DNA of 64,000 nucleotides. It comes from Micromonospora sp. R77 (GTDB taxonomy: Bacteria; Actinomycetota; Actinomycetes; Mycobacteriales; Micromonosporaceae). A program made the position numbers and the translations under genes. Below, in pieces: positions 8,321 through 17,603 of this stretch. Every line of letters begins with the position of its first letter. Positions within the stretch are counted from its first letter, which is position 1. The DNA lies in contig NZ_JALDST010000001.1 in the NCBI RefSeq assembly GCF_022747945.1, forward strand, positions 4,278,001 to 4,342,000. Direction: 5' to 3'. Under the pieces are notes generated by a model that saw only the letters and a program-made list of their open reading frames with translations, was not told the origin of the DNA and made no database searches.

Positions 8321-9922
8321 CTACCGGCCCAGGTCGGCGAGGATGCGGCGGGCGGCGTTGTGGCCGGCGGCGCCGATGACGCTGCCGGCCGGATGGCAGC
8401 CCGCGCTGCCGGCGTAGACGCCGTCGACCCCGGTGGCGTACGGCATCCGGTCGGTGAAGCTGACCGTGTTGTCGACATGGTGGATGTGCCCGCCGGTGAT
8501 GCCGAAGTGCGCCTCGATCCCGGGCGGGGGCAGCGGCACGGCATCGGCGATCAGCTCGGCGGTGCCGGGGGCGTAGCGTTCGCAGATCCCGATCAGGGTG
8601 TCGACGTAACCGGGCAGCGCCTCGTCCCAGGTGGTGCCGGTCAGCTCGTAGGGGACCGACTGGACGAAGAGTGCCGACGAGTGGTGCCCGGCCGGGTCGG
8701 AGAGCGACGGGTCGACGGTGGTGTGCAGGTACCACTCGATGGTCGGCTCGGCCGGCAGCCGGCCGGCCTGCACGTCCGCCCACATCGCGCGCAGCGCCGC
8801 CATCGGCGACTCGCCGCCCGCCCCGACCAGCGACGCCGAGCCGGGCAGCAGGTGGATGGTGGAGCCGAACGGGCTCGGCGCGTCGGCCGGCAGGCAGGAG
8901 AAGCGGGGCAGCCCGGTGAGCGCCAGGTTGAGCTTGAGTGTGGTGCCGGTGCGGCGGACCGCCGCCATCCGCTCGCCGAGCGGCGCCGGCAGCGCGCCGT
9001 CGGGCAGCAGCTCCATCAACCGGTACGGGTCGCACGCCCCGAGCACCACGGAGGCGTCGACGGAGCGCCCGTCGGCGAGGACCACGCCGCTGGCCGCGCC
9101 GCCGTCGAGGGTGACGGCGGTGACCGGCGTACCGGTGCGGATGGTGGCCCCGGCGGCGCGGGCGGCCTCGGCGAACGTGCGGGAGACGGTGCCCATGCCG
9201 CCTTCGGCGATCATCCAGGTGCCGTCCGCGCCGGGCAGCCGGCACATGTTGTGCACCAGGAAGTTGTGTCCGGTGCCCGGGTCGTCCGGGCCGGCGTTCA
9301 GCCCGGAGAGGCCGTCGGTGACCGCGTACATGCTGACCAGCAGCTCGGAGCGGAAGTCGAAGCGGGCCAGGTGGTCGGCGACCGAGCCGCGGACCAGGTC
9401 GACGAAGACCTGCCGCAGGGCGGGCCGGACGTACCGTTCGGCGGTCTCCTCGACCGGCAGCGGCTCGGCCAGCCAGGCCGGTGCCAGGTCCTCGCGGAGC
9501 TGGGCCAGCTCGGCCTGCATGGCGTCGTCGGCGGCCACGTCGGCGGGGGAGAAGAACTCGGTGAGCTGCCGCCGGGTGGCCGCGTGGTCGCTCCCCATCA
9601 ACAGGTACGGCGCGCCGAGGCCGCCCGGGGTGGGCAGGAAGTAGTGCGGGTCGCGGCGCAGCACCGGGATGCGGACGTCGAGCGTGGCGAGCAGTTCCGG
9701 CGGCATCAGGCCGAGCAGGTACGACCCGGTGGAGTGGCGCAGTTGCGGCACCTTCGGGAACGGGTTCTCGGTGCGGGTGGCCCCGCCGATGACGTCCGCC
9801 GCCTCCAGCACCAGCACGTCGAGGCCGGCGCGGGCCAGCAGGATCGCGGAGACCAGTCCGTTGTGCCCGGATCCGACGATCACCACGTCGGCGCGGGCGG
9901 GCAGCTCACTCGCTTCGCTCAT
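8321..9922 (-). CDS. CrtI/phytoene-dehydrogenase-like FAD oxidoreductase
   Basis: A 533-residue flavoprotein. An N-terminal Rossmann motif (VVIVGSGHNGLVSA, then VLEA and GGATRT) binds FAD, and a C-terminal GSAGCHPAGSVIGAAGHNAA motif closes the site. It belongs to the carotenoid-desaturase / PYROXD2-like group. No carotenoid genes are nearby, so the substrate is unknown. There is no Shine-Dalgarno sequence; a TAGGGT box lies 8 bases before the ATG, suggesting a leaderless mRNA. Confidence 0.8.
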   Translation of the reverse strand: MSEASELPARADVVIVGSGHNGLVSAILLARAGLDVLVLEAADVIGGATRTENPFPKVPQLRHSTGSYLLGLMPPELLATLDVRIPVLRRDPHYFLPTPGGLGAPYLLMGSDHAATRRQLTEFFSPADVAADDAMQAELAQLREDLAPAWLAEPLPVEETAERYVRPALRQVFVDLVRGSVADHLARFDFRSELLVSMYAVTDGLSGLNAGPDDPGTGHNFLVHNMCRLPGADGTWMIAEGGMGTVSRTFAEAARAAGATIRTGTPVTAVTLDGGAASGVVLADGRSVDASVVLGACDPYRLMELLPDGALPAPLGERMAAVRRTGTTLKLNLALTGLPRFSCLPADAPSPFGSTIHLLPGSASLVGAGGESPMAALRAMWADVQAGRLPAEPTIEWYLHTTVDPSLSDPAGHHSSALFVQSVPYELTGTTWDEALPGYVDTLIGICERYAPGTAELIADAVPLPPPGIEAHFGITGGHIHHVDNTVSFTDRMPYATGVDGVYAGSAGCHPAGSVIGAAGHNAARRILADLGR

Positions 9923-9930
9923 GCCCGATC

Positions 9931-9936
9931 ACCCTA
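9931..9936 (-). promoter_or_regulatory. putative leaderless -10 box for the CrtI-like gene
   Basis: TAGGGT on the minus strand, 8 bases before ATG 9922, with no ribosome binding site between. No clear -35 element was found. Confidence 0.4.
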
Positions 9937-9988
9937 GCCGCGCACGCCCCCCGACGGGAGCCCCCGCCCGACGCCGCCCCATGTTTCG

Positions 9989-10047
9989 GTGATCATGGAG
10001 TTGGCGCCGTGGGGAAGCGCTTTCTTGACCGCTAACTCCATGATCAC
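9989..10047. repeat. palindromic intergenic element, GATCATGGAGTT family, copy 1
   Basis: The arm GTGATCATGGAGTTGGC (9989-10005) pairs with 10031-10047, 17 pairs with one G-U. A central AAGCGCTT (10015-10022) makes the whole 59 bases a near-palindrome. It sits at the 3' end of the minus-strand YihY gene, whose stop codon (10044-10046) lies inside the right arm, so it may act as its terminator. Confidence 0.8.
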
Positions 10048-10964
10048 GAGCGGAATCGCCGGGGGTGCGCCGGCCGGGCCGGCCGGCCGGTGGGTCGGCC
10101 GGCCGGCGGGTGGGTGGGGCGGTCAGGGCGGGCGGCGGCGCGGGTGGCGCGCCAGCGGCTCAGGGCGAGGGTGGCGGAGTAGCCGGCCAGGACGATCACG
10201 TGGAACAGGTAGAGCCAGAGCAGGACGGCGACGCCGCCGCCGATCTCGTCGAAGCCGCCGAACGGCACCCCCAGGTTCAGCGGCAGCGAGCAGAACAGCA
10301 CGAAACCGTGCAGGAAGCCGGAGAGGTTCGCCGCCGTGAACGAGCCCATGCCGAGCGTCGACAGCCAGTCCGGCGAGGCCGGCCCGACCACCCGGAACAC
10401 CCACATCAGCACCGGGGTCAGCACCAGCCAGGTGGCCAGGAAGGAGAGCACCACGCCCAGCGCGCCGAGCCAGCCGCCCTGCCGGACCAGGTGGGTGGTG
10501 AGCGGCAACGCCAGCAGCACCGACAGCAGCAGGGCCGGCGCGGGGGCGAGCAACGGGAGCAGCAGTAGCCGCCCGCGCCAGCCCACCAGGGCCCCCGACT
10601 CGCCGCGCGGCTCGGCCACCGAGACGAAGGCCCGACGCAGCCCTTCGCCGTAGAGCGACGCCGGCAGCAGCGATGCCAGCGCCAACAGCGGGGTCAACCC
10701 CAACCCGGCCGTGACCAGGGCGGCCACCGCCCGGTTCGCACCGATGTCGGTGGGCAGCGTGTCGATGGCGTACGACGTGAGCCGGCGGACCCGGTCGTCC
10801 CCGGCCACCAGCCCGGTCATCCAGATCGCCAGCAGCGCCACCGGCACCACGGCGATCGCCCCGTAGAAAGTGATCGCGGCGGCGTGCAGCGACAGGTCCC
10901 GGCCCCGTACCGGCCGGAACGCGGCACTGGTGATCCGTTTCGTCCGCTGCCATGCTCCGCCCAT
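10044..10964 (-). CDS. YihY/BrkB-family membrane protein
   Basis: A 306-residue integral membrane protein with about six hydrophobic segments. The N-terminal motif HAAAITFYGAIAVVPVALL matches the YihY/virulence-factor-BrkB family (older name RNase BN). The molecular function is unsettled; some members are proposed transporters. ATG 10964 is chosen for its AAGGAGAT site 6 bases upstream, over an in-frame start at 10997. The C-terminal ~35 residues are low-complexity Pro/Arg/Gly and run into a palindromic repeat that supplies the stop codon, suggesting that the tail was created by repeat insertion. Confidence 0.8.
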   Translation of the reverse strand: MGGAWQRTKRITSAAFRPVRGRDLSLHAAAITFYGAIAVVPVALLAIWMTGLVAGDDRVRRLTSYAIDTLPTDIGANRAVAALVTAGLGLTPLLALASLLPASLYGEGLRRAFVSVAEPRGESGALVGWRGRLLLLPLLAPAPALLLSVLLALPLTTHLVRQGGWLGALGVVLSFLATWLVLTPVLMWVFRVVGPASPDWLSTLGMGSFTAANLSGFLHGFVLFCSLPLNLGVPFGGFDEIGGGVAVLLWLYLFHVIVLAGYSATLALSRWRATRAAARPDRPTHPPAGRPTGRPARPAHPRRFRS

Positions 10965-11001
10965 TGCGATCTCCTTCCCCCTGGAGGGGCCCGGCACGCA
11001 T

Positions 11002-11007
11002 TACGAT
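11002..11007 (+). promoter_or_regulatory. putative leaderless -10 box for the GNAT gene
   Basis: TACGAT lies 8 bases before ATG 11016 and no ribosome binding site is present. Confidence 0.35.
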
Positions 11008-11015
11008 CCGGCGGC

Positions 11016-11561
11016 ATGACCATCGTCTCGACCGAGCGCCTGCTGATCCGCGACTGGACCGAATCGGCGGCGGATCTGGACCGGGTCTTCGACATCTATT
11101 CCCGGGACGAGGTGATGCGTTGGCTCGGCGGCGGTAAGGGCAAGCTGACCGACCCGGCGGAGGCGCGCGACCGCGTCCGTTTCTGGCACAGCCGGTACGC
11201 CCCCCACGCCGGCCGGTACGGGCTCTGGGCCATCGAGCCGCGCGCCGCCGGTCCGGTCGCGGGCAGCGTGCTGCTCAAGCCGCTACCCGGTGTGGACGGC
11301 GTCACCTGGACCGACGACATCGAGGTCGGCTGGCACCTGCACCCCGACTCGCAGGGCCGCGGCTACGCCACCGAGGCGGCCCGCGCGGTCCTCGACCGGG
11401 AGTTCGCCACCGGCACCCGCGTGGTCTACGCGGTGGTGACGCCCGGCAACGAGCCGTCCATGGCGGTGGCCCGCCGGCTCGGCATGACGCACGAGGGCAT
11501 TCGCACCGACTGGTACGGCGGCGAGGAACTGGAGACCTTCGTACTGCGCGCCGCCCCGTAG
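11016..11561 (+). CDS. GNAT N-acetyltransferase, RimJ/RimL-like
   Basis: A 181-residue acyltransferase. It opens with the RimJ-type TERLLIRDW motif, has the acetyl-CoA loop SQGRGYATEA, and ends with the NEPSMAVARRLGMTHEG segment typical of protein- or antibiotic-acetylating GNATs. The acceptor cannot be told from the sequence. It is divergent from the YihY gene with 51 bases between, and has a leaderless-type start. Confidence 0.85.
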   Translation: MTIVSTERLLIRDWTESAADLDRVFDIYSRDEVMRWLGGGKGKLTDPAEARDRVRFWHSRYAPHAGRYGLWAIEPRAAGPVAGSVLLKPLPGVDGVTWTDDIEVGWHLHPDSQGRGYATEAARAVLDREFATGTRVVYAVVTPGNEPSMAVARRLGMTHEGIRTDWYGGEELETFVLRAAP

Positions 11562-11601
11562 CCCGCTCGGGGCAGCACCGAACCGGACCGCCTCCTGACG
11601 T

Positions 11602-11893
11602 TCACGGTCGTGCTTGTCGCCTGACCGGGAGAGCGCGCGTCCAGCCGATGAAGCGGTGGAAGAACTCGGCCGGATCCACCTGCCCGGGGTGGGTGCGCAG
11701 CCGGTCGGCGATCGCGTCGTGCATCAGCAGGCAGAGGTAGACGGCGAGCCCGGGGCGGTCGTGTGCGTACTCCGCGCAGGCAGAGCTTGGCGGGTTGGCA
11801 GGGCCAGGGTGCGGCGCAGACCCGGCACCGCCACGTCGGGCGGACGGCCAGGTGTCGCCGCAACTCGGCCAGGGAGACGCCGTCGCGGCTCAC
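11602..11893 (-). CDS. small cysteine-motif protein, frame broken
   Basis: From GTG 11893 the text reads [20 protein letters not shown] then WPCQPAKL, a two-CxxC-like zinc-binding start. After about 11785 the coherent text continues in another frame ([14 protein letters not shown], then [15 protein letters not shown]) to a stop at 11602. The total length is one base over a multiple of three, so one indel in the GC repeat near 11775-11790 restores about 96 residues. I recognise the type as a small conserved protein of Micromonosporaceae but not its function. Its start overlaps the stop of the upstream gene by GTGA, so the two are translationally coupled. Confidence 0.55.
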
Positions 11894-12138
11894 CGCTCGC
11901 CCCCGGAGCGGGCGCGCAGGGCCGCGACCCGGACCAGCGCGGTACGGAGCCGACCGTCGACGGGTTCGCCGCCGACGTACCGGATCTCCCGGCCGGTCAG
12001 CGTGATCCACTCCAACGCCGGGTGGTCGAGGCCGACGGGCGGCTCGGTGATCCGCAGCCGCAGCGGCCCCCGGCCATAGCAGTAGTCCGCTTCGCTCACA
12101 GTGACGACCGCCCCGACGGTCACCGGCTCTCTCGTCAA
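11890..12138 (-). CDS. hypothetical protein divergent from the XRE regulator
   Basis: An 82-residue soluble protein containing [20 protein letters not shown] and [15 protein letters not shown]; no motif I can assign. I chose TTG 12138 because AGAGGA lies 6 bases upstream; ATG 12183 is an in-frame alternative without such a site. It is coupled by a 4-base overlap to the cysteine-motif gene and divergently transcribed from the XRE regulator across 150 bases, so it is probably controlled by that regulator. Confidence 0.55.
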   Translation of the reverse strand: MTREPVTVGAVVTVSEADYCYGRGPLRLRITEPPVGLDHPALEWITLTGREIRYVGGEPVDGRLRTALVRVAALRARSGGER

Positions 12139-12288
12139 CTTCGTCCTCTTTTCGTCGCGCGTCTTCACAGCCTGCGGTGGCATGACTACGGTCGGAAGGC
12201 GGCGCGTACCCCCGGCGTCGTTGTGGCGGTCGGCGTCCGCTCGGTGGGGGCGGCAGCGTGGAGTGGCGACCGGTGTGGTGGAGGTGTG

Positions 12289-13095
12289 ATGGTCGACGGC
12301 GCGCTCTCGACGCTGGAGTTCCTCGGCGCGGAACTACGGCGGGCCCGCCGTGAGCGCGGGCTCAACCAGGAGGACCTGGCGCAGCGGATCACGTACTCGT
12401 CGTCCCTGGTCGGCATGGTGGAGATCGGCCACCGGACCCCGTCGCAGGACTTCATCGCCCGGGCGGACGCGGCACTGGAGGCCGGCGGCCTCTTCGAACG
12501 CCTGCTCACCCTGGTCCGCGCCGACGCCGCCCCGCCCTGGCTGCGGGAATGGATCAGTGTGGAGGCGGAGGCGACCCTGATCCGCTGGTTCGAGCCGTCC
12601 CTCATCCCGGGCCTGTTGCAGACCGAGGCGTACGCCCGCGCGGTGCTGCGCGGCGGCGGGATGCTGCGGGAGGCCGAGGTCGAGCAGCGGATCACCTCCC
12701 GGCTGGCGCGGCAGGCGATCCTGGCTCGGGAGACGCCACCGGAGTTCGTGGCGGTGGTGGACGAGGGGGTGCTGCGCCGCTGTGTGGGCGAGCCGGCCGT
12801 CATGGCGGAGCAGTTCGCCCACCTGCTCCGGGTCACCGAGTGGTCGCACGTCGACCTGCACGTGGCGCCGGCCGAGGCGGGCATGCACGCCGGGCTGGCG
12901 GGAGCGTTCATCCTGGCCCGCACGCCCGAGGGCGGTGAGGTCGCGCACCTGGACAACCCGTTGCGCGCGCACGTGACCGACCGGCCGGAAGACGTTGATA
13001 GCCTTCAACGACGGTGGGAGAGCCTGCGGGGCGAGGCGTTGCCCCGACGGGCCTCCCGGGACCTGATACGGGAGCTGGCGAAGTCATGGACCTGA
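12289..13095 (+). CDS. XRE-family regulator with DUF5753 domain
   Basis: A 268-residue protein. Residues ~8-70 are a helix-turn-helix of the XRE type ([20 protein letters not shown], then [12 protein letters not shown]). The rest is the DUF5753 sensor-like domain beginning [20 protein letters not shown], the type paired with DUF397 proteins in streptomycetes and relatives (WhiJ-like systems controlling development and secondary metabolism). ATG 12289 has GGAGG 5 bases upstream. It overlaps the DUF397 gene by 10 bases. Confidence 0.9.
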   Translation: MVDGALSTLEFLGAELRRARRERGLNQEDLAQRITYSSSLVGMVEIGHRTPSQDFIARADAALEAGGLFERLLTLVRADAAPPWLREWISVEAEATLIRWFEPSLIPGLLQTEAYARAVLRGGGMLREAEVEQRITSRLARQAILARETPPEFVAVVDEGVLRRCVGEPAVMAEQFAHLLRVTEWSHVDLHVAPAEAGMHAGLAGAFILARTPEGGEVAHLDNPLRAHVTDRPEDVDSLQRRWESLRGEALPRRASRDLIRELAKSWT

Positions 13096-13292
13096 CCGGC
13101 GCGGTCTGGCGGAAGTCCACCCGCAGCGACAACGGTGGATCCACCTGCGTCGAGGTGGCCACCAACCTGCCCGGCGTGGTCGGGGTGCGGGACAGCAAGG
13201 ACCGGCAGGGGCCGGCGCTGACCTTCGCGCCCGCCGCCTGGTCGGCCTTCACCCACGCCACGGTCAGCAGCCGCCTCGTCCGCACTCACTGA
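13086..13292 (+). CDS. DUF397 small protein, partner of the XRE regulator
   Basis: A 68-residue protein with the DUF397 core: [34 protein letters not shown] and AWSAFTHA. Such proteins act with the neighbouring XRE regulator, probably by binding it. The start ATG lies inside the 3' end of the XRE gene (10-base overlap), so expression is coupled. Confidence 0.92.
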   Translation: MDLTGAVWRKSTRSDNGGSTCVEVATNLPGVVGVRDSKDRQGPALTFAPAAWSAFTHATVSSRLVRTH

Positions 13293-13357
13293 GCTGGGCC
13301 TCGGCGCGGGGCGTGCGGCGGTCCGACTCACGTTCGGAGACGAGCCGGCGACGGAGC

Positions 13358-13641
13358 ATCACCTTCGTCAGGCTCGGCGAGTTGACCAAATGGACCTCGC
13401 TGCGTAGTTGGGCCCGCGCAAGCTCGCCGACCTGGCACGGTGGCGGGCGCGGGTGGTGCTGCTTCCGTTCGATGAGGCCGTCGCCACCACCTGGGGACAG
13501 TTGCAGGCCCGAGCCCAGCAGCGTGGGCGTCCGCGTCCCGTCAATGACTCCTGGATTGCCGCCTGCTGCCTGGTGGACCGGCTTCCCCTGGCCACCTTCA
13601 ATGGCAAGGATTACAGCGACTTCGCCGAACACGACGGCGGG
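13358..13641 (+). pseudogene. PIN-domain toxin remnant (VapC-like), N-terminus missing, frameshifted
   Basis: SITFVRLGELTKWTSLRSW (from 13358) is followed in another frame (from about 13405) by GPRKLADLARWR, a long middle part, then VNDSWIAACCLVDRLPLATFNGKDY. This is the C-terminal two thirds of a VapC-type PIN ribonuclease with the NDSWIA acidic motif. The first ~50 residues with the leading Asp are absent and no antitoxin is next to it. The frame break at about 13403 could be an error, but the missing N-terminus makes it a remnant. Confidence 0.6.
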
Positions 13642-13649
13642 TGTGCCCT

Positions 13650-13846
13650 TCTTCCTCCGGGTCGACCTGCGCAACCGGGTCCCCGCGATGGCCCTCTACG
13701 AGCCGGCCGAGGGTGAATATCGTCCCTTGTCCGCAGCGGCGGCGGGCACCACCTTCGTCATGAAGCAGCCCTTCGAGTTCTCCCTCGACCCGGCCGATCT
13801 GCTGGACGAGGAGGCGCCGGAGGCGCAGGCCGACGGCGAGGGCTGA
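13650..13846 (+). pseudogene. C-terminal remnant of a Uma2-family nuclease
   Basis: The frame RVDLRNRVPAMALYEPAEGEYRPL, then [11 protein letters not shown], resembles the end of Uma2 (DUF820) restriction-like nucleases, which close with a beta-strand pair and an LDPADL helix. No start codon or catalytic core precedes it; it runs directly on from the PIN remnant. Assignment is by pattern only. Confidence 0.4.
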
Positions 13847-13889
13847 GGCTCCCAGCGGAGGCTCAGGAGGGCTGGGGAAGAATGGTCGG

Positions 13890-15101
13890 GTGACCACTCC
13901 CCGCGACGTCGTCCTGCTCGGTTCCACCGGCTCGATCGGCACCCAGGCCATCGACATCGTCCGGCGCAGTCCGGACCGGTTCCGGGTGGTGGCGCTCGGT
14001 GCCGGCGGCGGCAACGTCGCGCTGCTCGCCGCCCAGGCCCTCGAACTCGGCGTCGAGGCGGTCGGGGTGGCGAAGGCGTCCGCCGCGCAGGACCTCCAGC
14101 TCGCCTTCTACGCCGAGGCGAGCCGGCGCGGCTGGGCCACCGGCGACTTCAAGCTGCCCAAGATCATCGCCGGGCCGGACGCGATGACCGAGCTGGCCGA
14201 GTGGCCCTGCGACACCGTGCTCAACGGGGTGGTCGGCTCGCTGGGGCTGGCGCCGACCCTGGCGGCGCTGCGCGCCGGTCGTACCCTCGCTCTGGCCAAC
14301 AAGGAGTCCCTGGTGGCCGGCGGCCCGCTGGTGCGGGCCGCGCTGACGCGGCCGGGGCAGCTCGTGCCGGTCGACTCGGAGCACACGGCGCTGGCGCAGT
14401 GCCTGCGGTCCGGCTCGGCGGCCGAGGTACGTCGGCTGGTGGTGACCGCCAGCGGCGGCCCGTTCCGGGGCCGGCGGCGCGACGAGCTGACCGGGGTGAC
14501 CCCGGAGCAGGCGCTGGCCCACCCCACCTGGAACATGGGCCCGGTCATCACGATCAACTCCGCCACCATGGTGAACAAGGCCCTGGAGGTGATCGAGGCG
14601 CACGAGCTGTTCGACGTGCCCTACCCGGACATCGAGGTGGTGGTCCACCCGACGTCGGTGATCCACTCGATGGTCGAGTTCGTCGACGGCTCCACCATCG
14701 CCCAGGCCAGTCCGCCCGACATGCGGCTGCCGATCGCGGTGGCGCTGGGCTGGCCGGACCGGGTGCCGGGCGCCGCCACCCCGGTCGACTGGACCACGGC
14801 CCACACCTGGGAGTTCTTCCCGCTGGACGACGCCGCGTTCCCGGCGGTGGCGCTGGCCAAGGCGGCCGGCGAGGCGGGGCGCTGCCGACCGGCGATCTAC
14901 AACGCGGCCAACGAGGAGTGCGTCGCCGCGTTCGTGGCCGGGCGGCTGCCGTTCCTGGGCATCGTCGACACCCTCGAGCGGGTGCTGGAGGAGGCTCCCG
15001 ACTTCGACGAACCAGGTACCGTCGAGGACGTGCTCGCCGCCGAGTCGTGGGCACGGGCGCACGCCCAGGAGATCATCGTCGGGTCGGTGGAAGGAGCCTG
15101 A
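13890..15101 (+). CDS. dxr: 1-deoxy-D-xylulose 5-phosphate reductoisomerase
   Basis: Converts DXP to 2-C-methyl-D-erythritol 4-phosphate with NADPH, the first committed step of the MEP isoprenoid pathway. The NADPH loop [12 protein letters not shown] is at residues 8-19. [25 protein letters not shown] and [15 protein letters not shown] are the metal and substrate motifs. The 403 residues match the family. The GTG start 13890 follows GGAGGGCTGGGGAAG. Its stop overlaps the rseP start by one base (TGATG). Confidence 0.97.
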   Translation: MTTPRDVVLLGSTGSIGTQAIDIVRRSPDRFRVVALGAGGGNVALLAAQALELGVEAVGVAKASAAQDLQLAFYAEASRRGWATGDFKLPKIIAGPDAMTELAEWPCDTVLNGVVGSLGLAPTLAALRAGRTLALANKESLVAGGPLVRAALTRPGQLVPVDSEHTALAQCLRSGSAAEVRRLVVTASGGPFRGRRRDELTGVTPEQALAHPTWNMGPVITINSATMVNKALEVIEAHELFDVPYPDIEVVVHPTSVIHSMVEFVDGSTIAQASPPDMRLPIAVALGWPDRVPGAATPVDWTTAHTWEFFPLDDAAFPAVALAKAAGEAGRCRPAIYNAANEECVAAFVAGRLPFLGIVDTLERVLEEAPDFDEPGTVEDVLAAESWARAHAQEIIVGSVEGA

Positions 15102-16348
15102 TGGCAAACCTGCTCGGGGTGGTGCTCTTTGCCCTGTTCATTCTCGTCTCGGTGAGTCTGCACGAGGCGGGGCACATGCTCACCGCGAAGGCCTTCGGGA
15201 TGAAGGTCACCCGCTACTTCGTCGGCTTCGGCCCGACGCTCTGGTCGTTCAAGCGGGGTGAGACGGAGTACGGCGTCAAGGGCATCCCGCTCGGCGGCTT
15301 CTGCAAGATCGTCGGCATGACGCCGCAGGACGACGACGTCGAGCCGGGCGACGAGCCGCGCGCGATGTGGCGCTACCCGGTGTGGAAGCGGACGATCGTG
15401 ATGTCCGCCGGCTCGATCACCCACTTCGCGCTGGCCCTCTCCGCGCTCTGGATCATGGCGGTCGCGGTCGGCCTGCCCAACCCGAAGTTCCCGAGCACCG
15501 AGCAGGAGTTCCTCGCCGAGCCCGCGGTGGTCGCCCTCGCCCCGTGCGTGGTGGTGGAGAACGCCAGCCGGCCCTGCCAGGCCGGCGACCCGGCCAGCCC
15601 GGCCGCCCAGGCCCAGCTCCGCGACGGCGACCGGATCACCTCGGTCAACGGCCGGCCGGTGGGCAGCTGGGGCGAGATGCTCGACGTGGTCCGGGCCACC
15701 CCGCCCGGCAAGGCCACCGTCGGCTACGTGCGTGACGGTGCCGCGGCCAGCACCACCATCGACCTCGCCGCCGTGCAGCGCCCGCCGCTGGGCAACCCCA
15801 AGGGCACCACCTCGGCGGTCTCCGCGATGGGCGTCGCGCTTCGCCCCAGCACGCCGCAACTGATCGAGTACGGCCCGGTCGGTGCCGTCGGGGCCACCGC
15901 CGACTTCACCGGCAACATGGCGGTGCAGACCGCGCACGCCATGCAGCGGATCCCGCAGAAGGTCCCCGCCCTGTGGAACGCCATCACCGGCGGTGAACGG
16001 GACATGGACACCCCGATCAGCGTGGTCGGTGCGAGCCGGCTCGGCGGCGAGTTCGTGGCCAACGACGCCTGGTACGGCTTCTTCATGCTCTTCGTGTCGC
16101 TGAACTTCTTCATCGGCGTGTTCAACCTGCTGCCGTTGCTCCCGCTCGACGGCGGCCACATCGCCATCTCCTGGTTCGAACGGGCCCGGTCCTGGCTCTA
16201 CGCCCGGATCGGCCGGGCCGACCCGGGGCGCGTCGACTATCTCAAGCTCATGCCCGTCACGTACGTGGTGATCCTGATCGGTGGCGTGTTCACGCTGCTG
16301 ACCGTCACCGCGGACGTCGTCAACCCGATCACGCTCTTCCCAAGGTGA
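15101..16348 (+). CDS. rseP: site-2 metalloprotease RseP/Rip1
   Basis: A 415-residue intramembrane zinc protease that cleaves anti-sigma factors and other membrane substrates; the M. tuberculosis counterpart is Rip1 (Rv2869c). The zinc motif HEAGH is at residues 21-25 in the first membrane helix. A PDZ domain lies at about 155-240. The second site NLLPLLPLDGGH is near residue 345. It sits between dxr and ispG, with tight spacing, exactly as in mycobacteria. Confidence 0.95.
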   Translation: MANLLGVVLFALFILVSVSLHEAGHMLTAKAFGMKVTRYFVGFGPTLWSFKRGETEYGVKGIPLGGFCKIVGMTPQDDDVEPGDEPRAMWRYPVWKRTIVMSAGSITHFALALSALWIMAVAVGLPNPKFPSTEQEFLAEPAVVALAPCVVVENASRPCQAGDPASPAAQAQLRDGDRITSVNGRPVGSWGEMLDVVRATPPGKATVGYVRDGAAASTTIDLAAVQRPPLGNPKGTTSAVSAMGVALRPSTPQLIEYGPVGAVGATADFTGNMAVQTAHAMQRIPQKVPALWNAITGGERDMDTPISVVGASRLGGEFVANDAWYGFFMLFVSLNFFIGVFNLLPLLPLDGGHIAISWFERARSWLYARIGRADPGRVDYLKLMPVTYVVILIGGVFTLLTVTADVVNPITLFPR

Positions 16349-16357
16349 GTGCCTGAA

Positions 16358-17530
16358 GTGACCGCTGTCAGTCTCGGTATGCCCCCCGTACCGCCGCCGC
16401 CGCTCGCCCCGCGCCGGGCCAGCCGCCAGATCATGGTCGGCTCGGTGCCCGTCGGTGGGGGTGCACCGGTGTCGGTGCAGTCCATGACCACCACCCTGAC
16501 CTCCGACGTCAACGCCACCCTCCAGCAGATCGCCGAGCTCACCGCGTCCGGGTGCCAGATCGTCCGGGTCGCCGTGCCGTCGCAGGACGACGTCGAGGCG
16601 CTGCCGGCGATCGCCCGCAAGTCGCAGATCCCGGTGATCGCCGACATCCACTTCCAGCCCAAGTACGTCTTCGCCGCGATCGACGCCGGCTGCGCCGCGG
16701 TCCGGGTCAACCCGGGTAACATCCGGCAGTTCGACGACAAGGTGAAGGAGATCGCCAAGGCGGCCGGCGACGCCGGCGTGCCGATCCGGATCGGCGTCAA
16801 CGCCGGTTCGCTGGACAAGCGGCTGCTCGCCAAGTACGGCCGGGCCACCGCCGAGGCGCTGGTCGAGTCGGCGCTGTGGGAGTGCTCGCTCTTCGAGGAG
16901 CACGGCTTCCGGGACATCAAGATCTCGGTCAAGCACAACGACCCGGTGGTGATGATCCGGGCGTACCGGCTGCTCGCCGAGAAGTGCGACTATCCGCTGC
17001 ACCTCGGCGTGACCGAGGCCGGCCCGGCGTTCCAGGGCACCATCAAGTCCGCGGTCGCCTTCGGCGCGCTGCTGGCCGAGGGGATCGGCGACACCATCCG
17101 CGTCTCGCTCTCCGCCCCGCCGGTCGAGGAGATCAAGGTCGGTAACGCCATCCTGGAGTCGCTGGGCCTGCGCGAGCGCGGCCTGGAGATCGTCTCCTGC
17201 CCGTCCTGCGGCCGCGCCCAGGTGGACGTCTACAAGCTGGCCGAGGAGGTCACCGCCGGCCTGGAAGGGCTGCCGGTGCCGCTGCGGGTGGCCGTGATGG
17301 GCTGCGTGGTGAACGGCCCCGGTGAGGCCCGCGAGGCCGACCTGGGCGTCGCCTCCGGCAACGGCAAGGGCCAGATCTTCGTCAAGGGCCAGGTCGTCAA
17401 GACCGTCCCCGAGGCGCAGATCGTGGAGACGCTGATCGAGGAGGCGCTGCGGATCGCCGACGAGATGGGCGCCGACCTCCCCGACGACCTCCGCGCCCTC
17501 GTCCCCGGCGCCACCGTCACCGTCCACTGA
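16358..17530 (+). CDS. ispG: 4-hydroxy-3-methylbut-2-enyl diphosphate synthase (flavodoxin)
   Basis: The penultimate MEP-pathway enzyme, a [4Fe-4S] protein making HMBPP from MEcPP. The TIM-barrel part holds [24 protein letters not shown] and VRVNPGNI. The C-terminal cluster domain has [11 protein letters not shown] and [13 protein letters not shown] 16358 is preferred: AAGGTGAG lies 8 bases upstream, whereas GTG 16349 directly abuts the rseP stop with no room for a site. It ends at a strong terminator, so dxr-rseP-ispG is one operon. Confidence 0.96.
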   Translation: MTAVSLGMPPVPPPPLAPRRASRQIMVGSVPVGGGAPVSVQSMTTTLTSDVNATLQQIAELTASGCQIVRVAVPSQDDVEALPAIARKSQIPVIADIHFQPKYVFAAIDAGCAAVRVNPGNIRQFDDKVKEIAKAAGDAGVPIRIGVNAGSLDKRLLAKYGRATAEALVESALWECSLFEEHGFRDIKISVKHNDPVVMIRAYRLLAEKCDYPLHLGVTEAGPAFQGTIKSAVAFGALLAEGIGDTIRVSLSAPPVEEIKVGNAILESLGLRERGLEIVSCPSCGRAQVDVYKLAEEVTAGLEGLPVPLRVAVMGCVVNGPGEAREADLGVASGNGKGQIFVKGQVVKTVPEAQIVETLIEEALRIADEMGADLPDDLRALVPGATVTVH

Positions 17531-17545
17531 CCCACCCACACACCC

Positions 17546-17583
17546 GGAAAGGGCGGTCCTCCTCACGGAGGGCCGCCCTTTCC
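17546..17583 (+). terminator. terminator after ispG
   Basis: The stem 17546-17562 pairs with 17567-17583 (17 bp with one G-U) around the loop TCAC, 16 bases past the stop. Confidence 0.85.
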
Positions 17584-17603
17584 CGTCCCGGCCACCCCGG
17601 TGG

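Noticed and set aside
14897..17566. 889-residue antisense frame across dxr, rseP and ispG
   Set aside because: It crosses three well-recognised genes and has low-complexity Val/Gly/Asp/Arg composition with no family motif.
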